This document shows positions 39,723 to 50,998 of a DNA stretch of 64,000 nt, piece after piece. The notes under the pieces were generated by a model that saw nothing but the letters and a program-made list of their open reading frames with translations, made no database searches and had not been told where the DNA came from. The stretch is from SPDF01 sp963812085 (GTDB lineage Bacteria; Gemmatimonadota; Gemmatimonadetes; Gemmatimonadales; GWC2-71-9). Where the stretch lies: the NCBI GenBank assembly GCA_963812085.1, contig CAWETL010000006.1, forward strand, positions 186,001 to 250,000, written 5' to 3'. Each line of letters begins with the position of its first letter. The first letter of the stretch is position 1. The position numbers were made by a program, and so were the translations under genes.

Positions 39723-42719
39723 ATGACCGACGCGCTCGGCCGCCTCGCCGCCGCTCTCGCCGACCGTTACCACATCGAGCGGGAGCTCGGCCAGGGCGGC
39801 ATGGCCACGGTGTATCTGGCCGAGGACCTGAAGCACCGGCGCAAGGTGGCGCTCAAGGTCCTCAAGCCTGAGCTCGCCGCAGCGCTCGGCGCCGAGCGTT
39901 TCGTGAAGGAAATCACCACCACCGCCAGCCTGCAGCATCCGAACATTCTTCCCCTCTTCGATTCCGGCTCCGCCAACGGCTTCCTCTACTACGTGATGCC
40001 GTACGTGGAGGGGGAGACCCTTCGGGACCGCCTGCAGCGGGACCGGCAGCTGTCGGTCGCGGACAGCCTTGAGATCACGGCGCAGGTGGCCGCCGCCCTG
40101 ACCTACGCCCACGAGCGCGGCATCGTCCACCGTGACGTCAAGCCCGACAACATCATGTTCTCGAGCGGACAGGCGGTGGTCGCCGACTTCGGCATCGCAC
40201 GCGCCATCGACGCCGCCGGCGGCAGCCAGCTGACCGCGACGGGCATGGCGGTTGGCACCCCCGCCTACATGAGCCCCGAGCAGTCGGCCGGCGAGTCGAA
40301 CGTGGACGGCCGGAGCGACCAGTACTCGCTGGCCAGCGTCTTGTACGAGATGCTGGCCGGGGAGCCGCCCTTCACCGGCCAGACCGCCGCCGCGGTCATC
40401 GCCAAGCGGCTGGGCTCGCCAACCCCCCAGGTGCGGGTCGTGCGGAACGGCGTGCCGGAGTCGGTTGATCGGGCGTTGCAGAAGGCGATGCAGCGCTCCC
40501 CGATGGATCGCTACGCCACTGTGGCGCAGTTCGTTGAGGCGCTCCGTGCGGACGTCGTTTCCGTCCGCCCGACAATGCCGCGACGCGCAGTGCTCGTCGC
40601 GGTCGGGGTACTCGTGCTGGCCGCGGCGGGGTGGTGGGCGTGGCAGAGAGACCGTATCAAGGGACACCTCGATCCGAACGTCATCGCGGTCATGCCGTTC
40701 CGCGTCGGCGGCGAGTCCACCTCCTACTTGCGCGAGTCCATGCTCGACCTCCTCAACGCGCGGCTCCCTGGTGGCACGGGACCGCGCATCGTCGAGCCCC
40801 GCACCACACTCAGCGCATGGCGGCGAGAGGTCGGCAACGAGCAGGAGGACCTCTCAGAGGAGCAATCCCGCCGGCTCGCCGCGCAACTCGGCGCCGGGCG
40901 CGTCTTGCTCGGCAGCGCCATCGCCACGCCGACCGAGCTGACGCTCACCGGCTCCCTGATCCGTGTGACCGACGGCAAGGAACTGGCCAACGGTGCCGTG
41001 TCGGGGATGCCCGACAGCGTGGCTGTGCTGGTCAACCGGCTCGTGGCACGGCTCCTGAGCCAGGAGGCTGGGGAGTCGCGCGAGCGGCTCGACGGGCTCG
41101 CGTCCACCTCCCTCGATGCGCTGCAGGACTACCTCGCGGCCCGGAAGGCGTATCGCCGCGGGGACTACTTCAAGGCGCTGGCGCTCGACAGCAGCGCTTT
41201 CGCGCTCGATTCCAGCTTCGCCCAAGCCGCCTTCGGCCTCGTCACGACGAACCCGCTGGTCGGCACGGTGTTCAACACATCCGGATTCAGGGCGATCCCG
41301 GCGCTCTGGCGGCTCCGCAACCGGCTGAGCCCGCGCGATCTTGCGCTGCTCCGCGGCATGACCTTCGTCGGCCCCAATTACCCCGGTCCATCCACCTACG
41401 CCGAGATCCTGGCGCAGGCAGAGCGCGCGGCGGGCGACGCGGCGGACAGCCCGGACCAGTGGTTCGTATTGGGCAGTGGGCTTGCGAGCTACGGTGCCGT
41501 GGCCAGCGTGCCGGACTGGGCCGCCCGGGCCGCCGACGCGCTCGACCGCGCCATCGCGCTCGACTCGAGCTTCACTCCGGCAATCCGGGAACGGCTCTAC
41601 CTGGCTGTGTTCGTCAGGGATAGCGCGGCGATCCGCCGCACAGCGGGCCTATTCAAGTCCAGGATCGAGCTCGGGTCCGGAGATGACGGCGGCCTCTGGG
41701 CAGCCGCACTCGCGCTCGGTGACACCACGGATGCCCGCCGCTGGCGGATGCCGGTGGAGGGGACCTCCCATTTCGACTTCATGGGGAAGCTGGTCTTCAT
41801 CCCCCTGGTCAGCGCGCAGGCTGCGTTGCCGCTGGCTGATGGCCACTGGGCGAACGCGACGCTGCGCCAGGAAGGCACGACCGCACAGGAGCGGGGCACG
41901 GCACAACTTGGCGAGTACGCCGTCGCGCTCGCCGAAGGTCGAGTCATGGATTCCTGGGACGGATTCATGGGCAATGTGAGCCCGTGGGACGAGGCCAACC
42001 TGGTCCGGCAAGCGGTCGTCGAGCCCCAGTACCGACCCCAGGCGCTCGCGAGGCTGGCCCAGATGGATGCCGCGGAGTGGCCGCCGCTCCGGGACTGCTT
42101 CGCCGAGATGCTCCGAGTCACCTCGGGCGATACGAGCGGAACTCGTCGTGCCATCCAGCGGCTGCGCGCGTTCGCCGCGCTTGCTTCCCCTCCAGTACCG
42201 GCGGAGCAGTGGGGCTCGCTCGATTTTCGCGTCTGCCCGCTCCTCCTCGAGACACTGCTCGAGGGCGGGCGCGACCGGAGCGCTGCGTCACGCCTGGACG
42301 CGCTCGACTCCCTCATGCGCGGTGGACCGCGCTGGCTGACGCTGGGGCCGCCGGCGGCCCCGGTCGTGGAGGCCAACTGGACGATCGCCCGGCTCCGCGA
42401 GGCCCAGGGGGATATCCCCGGAGCCCTCGCGGCGATCAGGCGCAGGGAGAACAACTGGTATCCCGCCTACCTCTGGACCCTGCCGGCCTTCCTCCGGCAG
42501 GAGGGTCGGCTCGCGGTCCTGGCCGGCGACACCACGGGCGCCCGCTGGGCGTACGACCGCTACCTGACGCTGCGGACCGACCCCGATCCCGTGTTCGTCC
42601 CCCAGCGCGACTCCGTCCTCGCCGAACGCTCGGCGCTCGGGGCCAACTGGCTCAGCTCTACCGTCCCCCGTGAAGGCCGTATCCTAAGGCTTCCCACTTC
42701 CGGATTTCTGAGCTCGTGA
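39723..42719 (+). CDS. Ser/Thr kinase 6 of array: kinase + TM + TolB-N-like and TPR-like C-terminus (intact, divergent)
   Basis: 998 residues, the only array member without a PD40 propeller. Kinase domain: GQGGMATVYLAEDLK, Lys45, IVHRDVKPDNIMFSSGQ, ADFGIARAIDAAGG, VGTPAYMSPEQSAGES; it differs from classes A and B at many sites (HRDVKPDN, not HRDIKPEN). TM at about 283-304 (RRAVLVAVGVLVLAAAGWWA). Beyond it, DPNVIAVMPFRVGGESTSYL through GSAIATPTELTLTGSLIRVT resembles the TolB-N/FlgO-like region found in kinases and adenylate cyclases with TPR tails. It is followed by helical TPR-like repeats (LQDYLAARKAYRRGDYFKAL, ALDSSFTPAIRERLYLAVFV). SD GGAGTCTG precedes the ATG. Unrelated sensor type inserted among propeller paralogs. 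Confidence 0.9.
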   Translation: MTDALGRLAAALADRYHIERELGQGGMATVYLAEDLKHRRKVALKVLKPELAAALGAERFVKEITTTASLQHPNILPLFDSGSANGFLYYVMPYVEGETLRDRLQRDRQLSVADSLEITAQVAAALTYAHERGIVHRDVKPDNIMFSSGQAVVADFGIARAIDAAGGSQLTATGMAVGTPAYMSPEQSAGESNVDGRSDQYSLASVLYEMLAGEPPFTGQTAAAVIAKRLGSPTPQVRVVRNGVPESVDRALQKAMQRSPMDRYATVAQFVEALRADVVSVRPTMPRRAVLVAVGVLVLAAAGWWAWQRDRIKGHLDPNVIAVMPFRVGGESTSYLRESMLDLLNARLPGGTGPRIVEPRTTLSAWRREVGNEQEDLSEEQSRRLAAQLGAGRVLLGSAIATPTELTLTGSLIRVTDGKELANGAVSGMPDSVAVLVNRLVARLLSQEAGESRERLDGLASTSLDALQDYLAARKAYRRGDYFKALALDSSAFALDSSFAQAAFGLVTTNPLVGTVFNTSGFRAIPALWRLRNRLSPRDLALLRGMTFVGPNYPGPSTYAEILAQAERAAGDAADSPDQWFVLGSGLASYGAVASVPDWAARAADALDRAIALDSSFTPAIRERLYLAVFVRDSAAIRRTAGLFKSRIELGSGDDGGLWAAALALGDTTDARRWRMPVEGTSHFDFMGKLVFIPLVSAQAALPLADGHWANATLRQEGTTAQERGTAQLGEYAVALAEGRVMDSWDGFMGNVSPWDEANLVRQAVVEPQYRPQALARLAQMDAAEWPPLRDCFAEMLRVTSGDTSGTRRAIQRLRAFAALASPPVPAEQWGSLDFRVCPLLLETLLEGGRDRSAASRLDALDSLMRGGPRWLTLGPPAAPVVEANWTIARLREAQGDIPGALAAIRRRENNWYPAYLWTLPAFLRQEGRLAVLAGDTTGARWAYDRYLTLRTDPDPVFVPQRDSVLAERSALGANWLSSTVPREGRILRLPTSGFLSS

Positions 42720-42792
42720 CGAAGCAACATCGAGCCAGACGCTTCGGCCACCGGTGGCCTCGCAGTCACGAACACGCGGATTGGAGTGCTCA

Positions 42793-45544
42793 TTGGCTGA
42801 ACCGCTTCCCCGCCTCGTCGCTGCCCTCGCCGACCGCTACCGGATCGAGCGCGAGCTCGGGCCAGGGCGGCATGGCCACGGTGTACCTCGCCGCACGACC
42901 TCAAGCACGACCGCCAGGTGGCGCTCAAGGTCCTCAAGCCCGAGCTCGCCGCGGTGCTCGGCGCCGAGCGGTTCGTGGTGGAGATCAAGACCACGGCGGC
43001 GCTGCAGCACCCGCACATCCTGCCGCTCTTCGATTCCGGCACCGCCGACGGCTTCCTCTTCTACGTCATGCCGTTCATCGAGGGCGAGACGCTGCGCGCC
43101 AAGCTCGATCGCGAGACGCAGCTCGGCATCGACGAAGCGGTGCGGATCACGCGTGGCGTGGCCGACGCCCTCGACTACGCCCACCGCCACGGCGTGATCC
43201 ACCGCGACATCAAGCCGGAGAACATCCTGCTGCACGACGGCCGACCGATGGTGGCCGACTTCGGCATCGCGCTGGCGCTCGAGTGCGGCGGCCGGCGGCC
43301 GGATGACCGAGACCGGCATGTCGCTCGGCACGCCGCACTACATGAGCCCCGAGCAGGCGACGGCCGACAAGGAGATCACCGCCCGGTCCGACGTCTACTC
43401 GCTCGGCAGCGTGCTCTACGAGATGCTGACCGGCAATCCGCCGCACGTCGGCGCCTCGGCGCAGCAGATCATCATGAAGATCATCACCGAGGAGGCCGCG
43501 CCGGTCACCAAGCACCGGAAGTCGGTGCCGCCGAACGTGGCGGCGGCGGTGGCGAAGTCGCTGGAGAAGCTGCCGGCCGACCGGTTCGCCACCGCCGCCG
43601 AGTTCGGCGCCGCGCTCACCGACCCGGGATACGTCTCGCGGACGACATCCCTGTCGGGCTCGGCCTACGCTCCACCCCGCCGCTGGACGCCGCTCACCCT
43701 GGCCGGGTGGGCTCTCTGGGGGCTCACGCTCGTCGGCGGCGGGTGGATGTTGTCCCGCTCCGCGGCCAACGTTCAGGCGCCAGTCCGCCGATATGCGCTC
43801 GAAATGTCGGGCACGGAAGCGGTGGTCACGAACAACACGATGCAGGTCATCGCCTTGAGCCCCGACGGCAACAGTTTTGCCTACATCGGTGGCGGAGCGG
43901 GTGGCACGCGGCAGGTCTGGATCCGGGATCGGAGTCAGCTTCACGCCCGCCCGCTCACCGGGACCGATGGCGCGCAGGGCCTCTCGTGGTCGCCCGACGG
44001 GAGGCAGGTGGCCTTCACGGTCTTCCCCGGGGTGCTGAAGACCGCCTCGGTGGATGGATCGACCCCCATCGTGGTGACCGATACGCTGGTATCCGCCGGC
44101 GGGACGGCGTGGGGGCCGGACGGGGTCATCTACTCGGCGGGCGGGTTCCGGAGCGGGGGCGGAGGCATCGTCAGCGTCCCGGCGACGGGCGGCATCCCGA
44201 CGGTGCGCACCACGCTCGACACAGCCCGGCATGAATTCGCCCACCTGAGCCCGGCCGTCCTCCCCAACAACCGCGGCCTGGTGTTCAGCATCTGGTACGG
44301 GCCCACGCGGCCCAACGAGAGCGACATCGCCGTCCTCGACTTCAAGTCCGGTACGTACAAGATTCTCCAGCGCGGCCTCCGTGCGCGGTACCTGGCCACC
44401 GGATACCTGCTCATCGCGCGCTCCGACGGCACCATGGCGGCGGTGCCGTTCGACGAGGACAAGCTGGCGACGACCGGCCCCGCCGTTCCCGTGATCGCGG
44501 GGGTGGCCACCGCGTTTGGCTATGCCGTGGACTATGACGTCACGGGTGCGGGCACCCTGATGTACCTCGCCGGCGAACCCCGGGACGTCAAGGAAACGGT
44601 GCGGCCGGTCTGGGTCACGCGAGAGGGCGTCGCCTCGCCAGTTGATTCCGGCTGGATCTACGACCGGCCCTTCAACGGCGGGATGAGTCTCTCACCCGAC
44701 GGAACCCGACTCGCGGTCGCCATCGCCGGAGAGCCGACCTCCGACATCTGGATCAAGCAACTCGATCACGGGCCGCTCTCCCGGCTCACCTTCGAGGACT
44801 TCCTCAAGTACCGCCCGGTCTGGTCCCCGGACGGCCAGCCCGTGACGTCTATCGCCGACCCGGGCAACAACAACGCGTCGCTCTGCGCGGAAGCGCGCCG
44901 ACGGCAGCGGCGCCGCCGAGCGGCTGATCGGGTCCGACAAGTCGCTGGCCGAGGCGCTCTGGTCGCGCGACGGCCAGTGGCTGCGTGGTGCGCACCACCC
45001 TGCCGAGCCGGGACATCCTGGGCTTCCGACCGGGGGTGGACACCGCCCTGACGCCGATCGTGGCGTCGAGCAAGTTCGACGAGCGGGCGCCGACCCTCTC
45101 GCCCGACGGCAGGTGGCTCGCCTACCAGTCGGATGATACGGGGAAATCCGAGATTTACGTGCGGCCGTTCCCCAACGCGGCTGGCGGGCGCTGGCAGGTT
45201 TCGACCGCCGGCGGGGACGAGCCGCTCTGGAGTCATGGCGGAAACGAAATCTTCTTCCGCGCCTCGGGCGAAATGACGGTGGTGACCGTGACGACCGCAC
45301 CGGCCTTCTCGGCTGGAGCGCCACGCCCCTCTTCCGGCCAGCCGTATGCCGGGTCCCTCTCGTACCGTGCCTACGACGTCTCGCCGGACGACAAGCGCTT
45401 CATCATGCTCGCCCCGTCACGGACTCCGTCGCGCCGCCGAACAGCACGCAGGTGGTCGTGGACAACTGGTTCAAGGACCTGCAGGCGAGGATGGGGAAGG
45501 AGGCGCCATCGCGAGCAGCGTCAGCCCCGGGCTGCGGGAGGTGA
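42793..45544 (+). CDS. Ser/Thr kinase 7 of array: kinase + PD40 propeller (several frameshifts)
   Basis: Best start is TTG 42793 ((M)AEPLPRLVAALADRYRIERE), aligned with the ATG of the other kinases and preceded by GGAGTG. Frame breaks near 42858 (extra G), 42891 (extra C), 43281 (extra C), about 44880-44990 and about 45417; removing the extra bases restores ELGQGGMATVYLAHDLKHDR and FGIALALSAAAGGRM. Class A kinase (YSLGSVLYEMLTGNPPHVG). TM segment TLAGWALWGLTLVGGGWML. Propeller includes WSPDGRQVAFTVFPGVLKTA, LSPDGTRLAVAIAGEPTSDI and SPDGRWLAYQSDDTGKSEIY. The third frame ends VVVDNWFKDLQARMGKEA and then a stop at 45542-45544. About 916 codons. Followed 3 nt later by the PP2C fragment. Confidence 0.85.
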
Positions 45545-45547
45545 ACC

Positions 45548-45973
45548 ATGGCTGTCGCTGATGCGCCGCAGCCGGCCGACAACCGGAAGCCCCACGACGA
45601 CGAGATCGACGTGTACGGCCTCACGCACACGGGAAAGGTCCGCCGGTCGAACCAGGACCATTTCCTGATCGCGTCCGTCCACAAGCACGTCCAGCTCCAC
45701 CTCACCAGCCTCTCCGGCGCGCAGCAGCGCCCCTTCGCCGACGAGCGGGTGGCCTTCGTCGCGATGGTCGCCGACGGCGTCGGCGGCGGCGACGGCGGGG
45801 AGCAGGCGAGCGCCACGACGCTCGAGATCGCGTCGCAGTACGTGATGGGGAGCATGAACTGCTATTACAGCGCGGATTCCAGCGAGGCGACGTTCATGGA
45901 CGCGCTGCAGGCGGCGGCGCTGCGCTGCCACGACGCCGGGTCGAGCGCGGAACGCCGGGGGTCCGGAGGGTGA
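45548..45973 (+). pseudogene. Truncated PP2C-type Ser/Thr phosphatase
   Basis: 141 codons from ATG 45548, immediately after kinase 7. The N-terminal half of a PP2C (Stp/PrpC-type) metal-dependent phosphatase is clear: THTGKVRRSNQDHFLIAS and VADGVGGGDGGEQASATTLE, with the metal-binding DGVGG Asp. It should continue for at least 100-150 residues with the MATTLT and GDSR metal-site motifs, but the frame ends at ERRGSGG and kinase 8 starts 27 nt later. No frame in that gap supplies the missing half, so this is a deletion rather than a single indel. A full version would reverse phosphorylation by the array kinases; this copy is probably inactive. Confidence 0.8.
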
Positions 45974-46000
45974 CGATCATCTACTGGACGGGAATACAAC

Positions 46001-48659
46001 ATGTCTGACCCGCTGCCCCGCCTCACGGCCGCCCTGACCGACCGCTACCTCCTCGAGCGCGAGCTCGGGCGGGCGGCATGGCCACCGTCTACCTCGCGCA
46101 GGACCTCCGGCACGACCGCCGGGTCGCGGTCAAGGTGCTCCGGCCCGAGCTGGCCGCGGTGATCGGTGCCGAGCGGTTCCTGTCCGAAATCAAGACCACC
46201 GCCAACCTCCAGCATCCGCATATTCTGCCGCTCTTCGACTCGGGCGAGGCCGACGGCTTCCTCTTCTACGTGATGCCGTATGTCGAGGGGGAGACGGTCC
46301 GCGACCGGATGAACCGGGAAAAGCAGCTCCCGGTGGCCGACGCCGTGCGGATCGCGAGCGAGGTGGCGGCCGCGCTGGACTACGCGCACCGGCACGACGT
46401 GATCCACCGCGACATCAAGCCCGAGAACATCCTGCTCCACGACGGCTCCGCGCTGGTGGCCGACTTCGGCATCGCGCTCGCCGCCAGCAAGGCGGGCGGC
46501 ACCCGGATGACCGAGACCGGGATGAGCCTGGGCACGCCGCACTACATGAGCCCCGAGCAGGCGATGGGCGAACGGGAGATCACGCCCGCCGACGTCTACG
46601 CCCTGGGCTGCGTGCTCTACGAAATGCTGACGGGCGATCCGCCGTTCACCGGCTCCACCGCGCAGGCGATCGTCGCACGGGTGGTGACCGAATCGCCGCG
46701 CTCGCTCACCAGCCAGCGACACACGATCCCGCCGCACGTCGACGCGGCGGTGCTCACCGCGCTCGAGAAGCTCCCCGCCGATCGGTTCGCCACCGCGGCG
46801 GAGTTCGCCGCCGCGCTGGGAGACACAGGGTACGCCTCGAAGACGACGGTCATGATGGCCGCGGCGCAGGGCAGGGGCCGCCGCTGGACGCCGATCGCCG
46901 TCGCCGGCTGGTCTCTCGCCGCCCTCGCGGCCGGCGCCGCGCTCTGGGGGTGGATGCGGCCCGCGCCTGCCCGTCCGGTGCTTCGCTTTGCCATGGCCCT
47001 TCCAAAGGGCCAGGAGCTGTCCAATCCGCGAGGCACCCGGATCGCGCTCTCGCCCGACGGCTCGCGCCTCGTCTACGCCGGGCCGGGCCCGGAAGGGCCG
47101 CAACTCTGGCTGCGGAACCGTGGCCAGCTTTCCGCCACGCGGATCCCCGGGACCGAACAGGGTTCGATCCGTTCTTTTCGCCGGACGGCCGGCACGTCGC
47201 CTTCGGGATGCCGTCGACCGCCACCCTCAAGGTCGTGACCCTGGCCGGGGCGCCGCCGATCACGATCGCCGACTCCGCCATCGGCTCCGACGGCGTCACC
47301 TGGGGCAGCGACGGGTTCATCTACTTCGACGGCCTGACCGGCGGCGGGACGACGGGGGTGATTCGGGTGCGCTCGACCGGCGGCGCCGCGGAGCAGGTGA
47401 CGACGGTGGATACCGCCAGGGGCGAGGGGGACCATTTCTGGCCCGCGCCGCTTCCCGATTCGCGGGGCGTGCTGTTCACCATCCAGTATCGAAGCACCGG
47501 ACGCCCGAGCAACGTGGCGGTCCTCGACCTGAAGACCGGCAAGTACCACACCGTGGTCCAGGGACTCACGGCGCGCTATTCCCCCACCGGGCACCTCGTC
47601 TACGTGACCGCCGGCGGCGACCTGATGGCGGTGCCGTTCGACCTCGGGAAGCTCGCGGTGACCGGAGAGGCGTTCGCGCTCACCAACGGGATCGCGGGGC
47701 GCCCTTTCGGCGCCGTGGACCTGGCGGTCTCGGAATCGGGAACGATGATCTACGAAACGGGCGCCCTGGTGACGGCGCCGAACCACGTCATGTATCTATC
47801 CCGTGACGGACACGCGGAGCCCGTCGATTCGGGGTGGTCGGGAAGCTTCCAGACCCTGGCGCTCTCCCCCGACGGCCAGCGGCTTGCCATCAGCATCGTC
47901 CAGGGGACCACGCAGCAGCTCTGGGTGAAGCAACTGCCGACCGGCCCGGTCACCAAGCTCACCTTCGATGGCACGATAAACTACCGGCCGGCCTGGTCGC
48001 CGGACGGCCAGTCCATCGGATTCATCACGAACTCCGGCGGGGTGGAATTCTTTGCCGTCACGCGGGCCGACGGCAGCTCCACGCCCGCACCCGGGATGGC
48101 GCCCGCTGGGCGGCCGGTCCAGGAGGCCGGCTGGTCTCCTGACGGGCGCTGGCTGATCTACAGGACCACGCCGCAGGATATTTTCGCCCGGCGGACGGTG
48201 GGTGATACGGCAACGGTGACGCTGCTGAATTCGGCGTTCGTCGAGATCTACCCGGCCCTGTCTCCCGACGGCCGATGGCTGGCCTATGCCTCCAACGAAT
48301 CCGGCCAGATGGAGGTCTACGTCCGCCCCTTCCCGAACACCCAGGCCGCCAAGTCGCAGGTCTCCACCAACGGAGGGTTCGAGCCCCACTGGTCGCACAG
48401 TGGGCACGAACTGTTCTACGTGGACAGCCCAGGCATGCTCAATTCCGTCGAGATCATTCCGGCGCCGGCCTTCACGATGGGGCAGCGGAAGTCGCTGTTC
48501 AGCCTGGCCAATTACACCGCAGGGATTCGGTCCTGGGACATCACGCCCGACGACCAGCGGTTCGTCATGATCGGGGGCGGCGGCGGCGACGGCAACCCCG
48601 AGCAAATCGTCGTCGTCGAGAACTTCTTCCGCCAGCTCGAAGTAGCCCAGGCACGATGA
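46001..48659 (+). CDS. Ser/Thr kinase 8 of array: kinase + PD40 propeller (two frameshifts)
   Basis: Starts MSDPLPRLTAALTDRYLLER at ATG 46001. The first frame fails near 46071, where GGG should be GGGG (glycine loop GRGGMATVY); the second break near 47160 likewise lacks one G before FDPFFSPDG. Class B kinase with HDVIHRDIKPENILLHDGSA and MTETGMSLGTPHYMSPEQ. In the segment after the activation loop it reads EREITPADVYALG, lacking one codon and the Arg-Ser of the usual ITARSDVYALG. TM: IAVAGWSLAALAAGAALWGW. Propeller: LSPDGQRLAISIVQGTTQQL, LSPDGRWLAYASNESGQMEV. About 886 codons. The dipeptidyl peptidase gene follows after 46 nt. Confidence 0.88.
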
Positions 48660-48705
48660 TCGTGGCGACCGTGGCCCCCGCCAACTCCATTCGAGGAATG
48701 CCGAA

Positions 48706-50989
48706 ATGAACCACCCGTCCGTTCGCCGATCCAGCCTTGCCCTGTTCGCCCTGGCCATGACGCTCGCGGCGCAGCCGATCGCGGCCCAGGTCCCCGAGGC
48801 CACGACCGCCATGCTCAAGCAGATCTTCGCCTCGCGGCAGTTCGCGCCGGAGCGCTTCGGCCCCGCGCGCTGGATCGAGAGCGGCACCGCCTACACGACG
48901 CTCGAGAAGGCCGCGGCGCCCGCCGGCGCGTTCGACATCGTCCGCTACGACTCCAAGACCGGCGCGCGGAGCATCCTCGTCCCCGCCACGGCGCTCGTGC
49001 CCAAGGGCGACACGGCGGCGCTCCAGATCGCCGACTACGTCTGGTCGCCGGACGCCAAGCAACTGCATGATCTTCACCAACACCCAGAAGGTGTGGCGGC
49101 AGAACACCCGCGGCGACTACTGGGTGCTCGACCGCGCCACCGGCGCGCTCCGCAAGCTGGGCGGCGCCGGCGCCCCGGCCTCGACGATGATGTACGCCAA
49201 GTTCTCCCCCAGGGCGACCGCGTGGCGTTCGTTCGCAAGGGCGACATCTACGTCGAGCGGCTCTCCGACGGCACCATCACCCGGCTCACCACCGGCGCCG
49301 ATTCGCTGCACGTCAACGGGATGAGCGACTGGGTGTACGAGGAGGAGTTCGGCGTCCGCGACGGGTTCCGCTGGTCGCCCGACGGCACCCGGATCGCCTA
49401 CTGGCACTTCGACATGAGCGGCGTCGGCACCTTCCTCATGATCAACAACACCGACTCCACCTATCCCTTCACCATCCCGATCCAGTACCCGAAGGCCGGC
49501 ACCACCAACTCCGCCGTGACCGCCGGGGTGGTGAGCGCCAACGGCGGCCCCACCACCTGGCTCCAGCTCCCCGGCGACCCGCGCGAGGACTACATCCCGT
49601 TCATGGAGTGGGCCGGTGCGGACTCGGTGCTGGTGCAGCGGATGAACCGCCTGCAGAACCACGACGCCCTGATCCTGGCCAGCGCGGCCACCGGCGGGAC
49701 GCGGACCATGACGACGGAGACGGACCAGGCCTGGCTCGACGTGATCGACGAGATCCCGTGGCTCAAGGGCGATCGCGAATTCCTCTGGCTCAGCGAGCGG
49801 GACGGCTGGCGGCACGTGTACGCCGTCAACCGCGCCACCGGCGCCGCCCGCCTGATCACGCCCGGGCTCCTTCGACGTCAACAGCATCGCGACGGTCGAC
49901 CAGAAGAGCGGATGGCTCTACTACACCGCCTCCCCGGACAACGCGACGCAGCAGTACCTCTATCGCACCAGGCTCGACGGGAAGGGCAAGGCGGAGCGCG
50001 TGACGCCCGCGAACGAGGTCGGGAGTCATCGGTACAACGTTTCCCCCGACGCAAAGTGGGCCATCCACAGCTGGTCCACCTTCGACACCCCGCCGGTCAC
50101 CGAGCTGGTGAGCCTGCCGGGACACGCAGTGGCGCGCGTGCTCGCCGCCAACGCCGAACTCGCCGCTCGCGTGAAGGAGGTCGTCACTCCCGGCGAGTTC
50201 TTCCACGTGAAGATCGCCGACGGATCCACCCTCGACGGCTGGATGATCAGGCCGCGCGACTTCGATCCGTCGAAGCGCTACCCGATGCTGATGTACGTCT
50301 ACGGCGAGCCCGCGGGTCAGACCGTGATCGACGGCTGGGGCGGCAGCAACCGGCTCTGGCACCAGGCGCTGGCCGACCAGGGCTACCTCGTGGCGAGCGT
50401 GGACAACATGGGAACGCCGGCGCCGAAGGGCCGTGCCTGGCGGAAGGCGGTCTACGAGCAGGTGGGCGTGCTCTCGAGCATGCAGCAGGCCGAGGCGGTG
50501 CAGGCGCTTGCCCGCACGCGGCCATACGTCGATTCGACGCGGATCGGGATCTGGGGCTGGAGCGGGGGGGGATCGTCCACCCTGCAGGCGATGTTCCGGT
50601 ACCCCGAGGTGTACCAAGTGGGGATGAGCGTGGCGCCGGTGCCGGACGAGCGGCTCTACGACACCATCTACCAGGAGCGCTACATGGGGCTCCCCGGTCC
50701 CAACGCCGCCAAGTACGACTCCGCCTCGGCGATCGGGCAGGCCAAGGGACTGAAGGGGCATCTCCTGCTGGTGCACGGCTCGGGAGACGACAACGTGCAT
50801 TTCCAGGGCAGCCAGCGGATGCTCAACCAGCTCATCGTGCTGAACAAGTCGGTGGACTTCATGGAATACCCGAACCGGAGCCACTGCATCTGCGAGGGCC
50901 AGGGAACCACGCTCCACGTCTATTCCCTGCTGACCCGCTACCTCATGCAGAACCTGCCAGCGGGCCCGCGCTACGCCGCGATGCCGTAA
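48706..50989 (+). CDS. Dipeptidyl peptidase IV, S9B family (three frameshifts)
   Basis: Secreted serine peptidase that cleaves X-Pro dipeptides. Signal peptide MNHPSVRRSSLALFALAMTL, cleavage after PIAAQ. N-terminal DPP4 propeller (RFSPDGTRIAYWHFD-like: RWSPDGTRIAYWHFDMSGVG, plus GMSDWVYEEEFGVRDGFRW with the Glu-Glu pair that binds the substrate N-terminus). The C-terminal hydrolase has the nucleophile in GIWGWSGGGSS, LVHGSGDDNVHF (Asp region) and NRSHCICEGQ (His). Breaks at about 49065 (extra C), 49206-49210 (C-run of five, six expected) and 49864-49866 (extra G) are each repaired by one base. About 760 residues. It may work with the M24 and M61 peptidases in peptide use. Confidence 0.92.
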
Positions 50990-50998
50990 AGGCGCGTC

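Noticed and set aside
24891..48659. Phase-variable kinases switched by homopolymer slippage
   Set aside because: The same one-base errors occur in the desaturase, DPP IV and M24 peptidase, at short runs of 2-6 bases, so sequencing error explains them better than regulated slippage.
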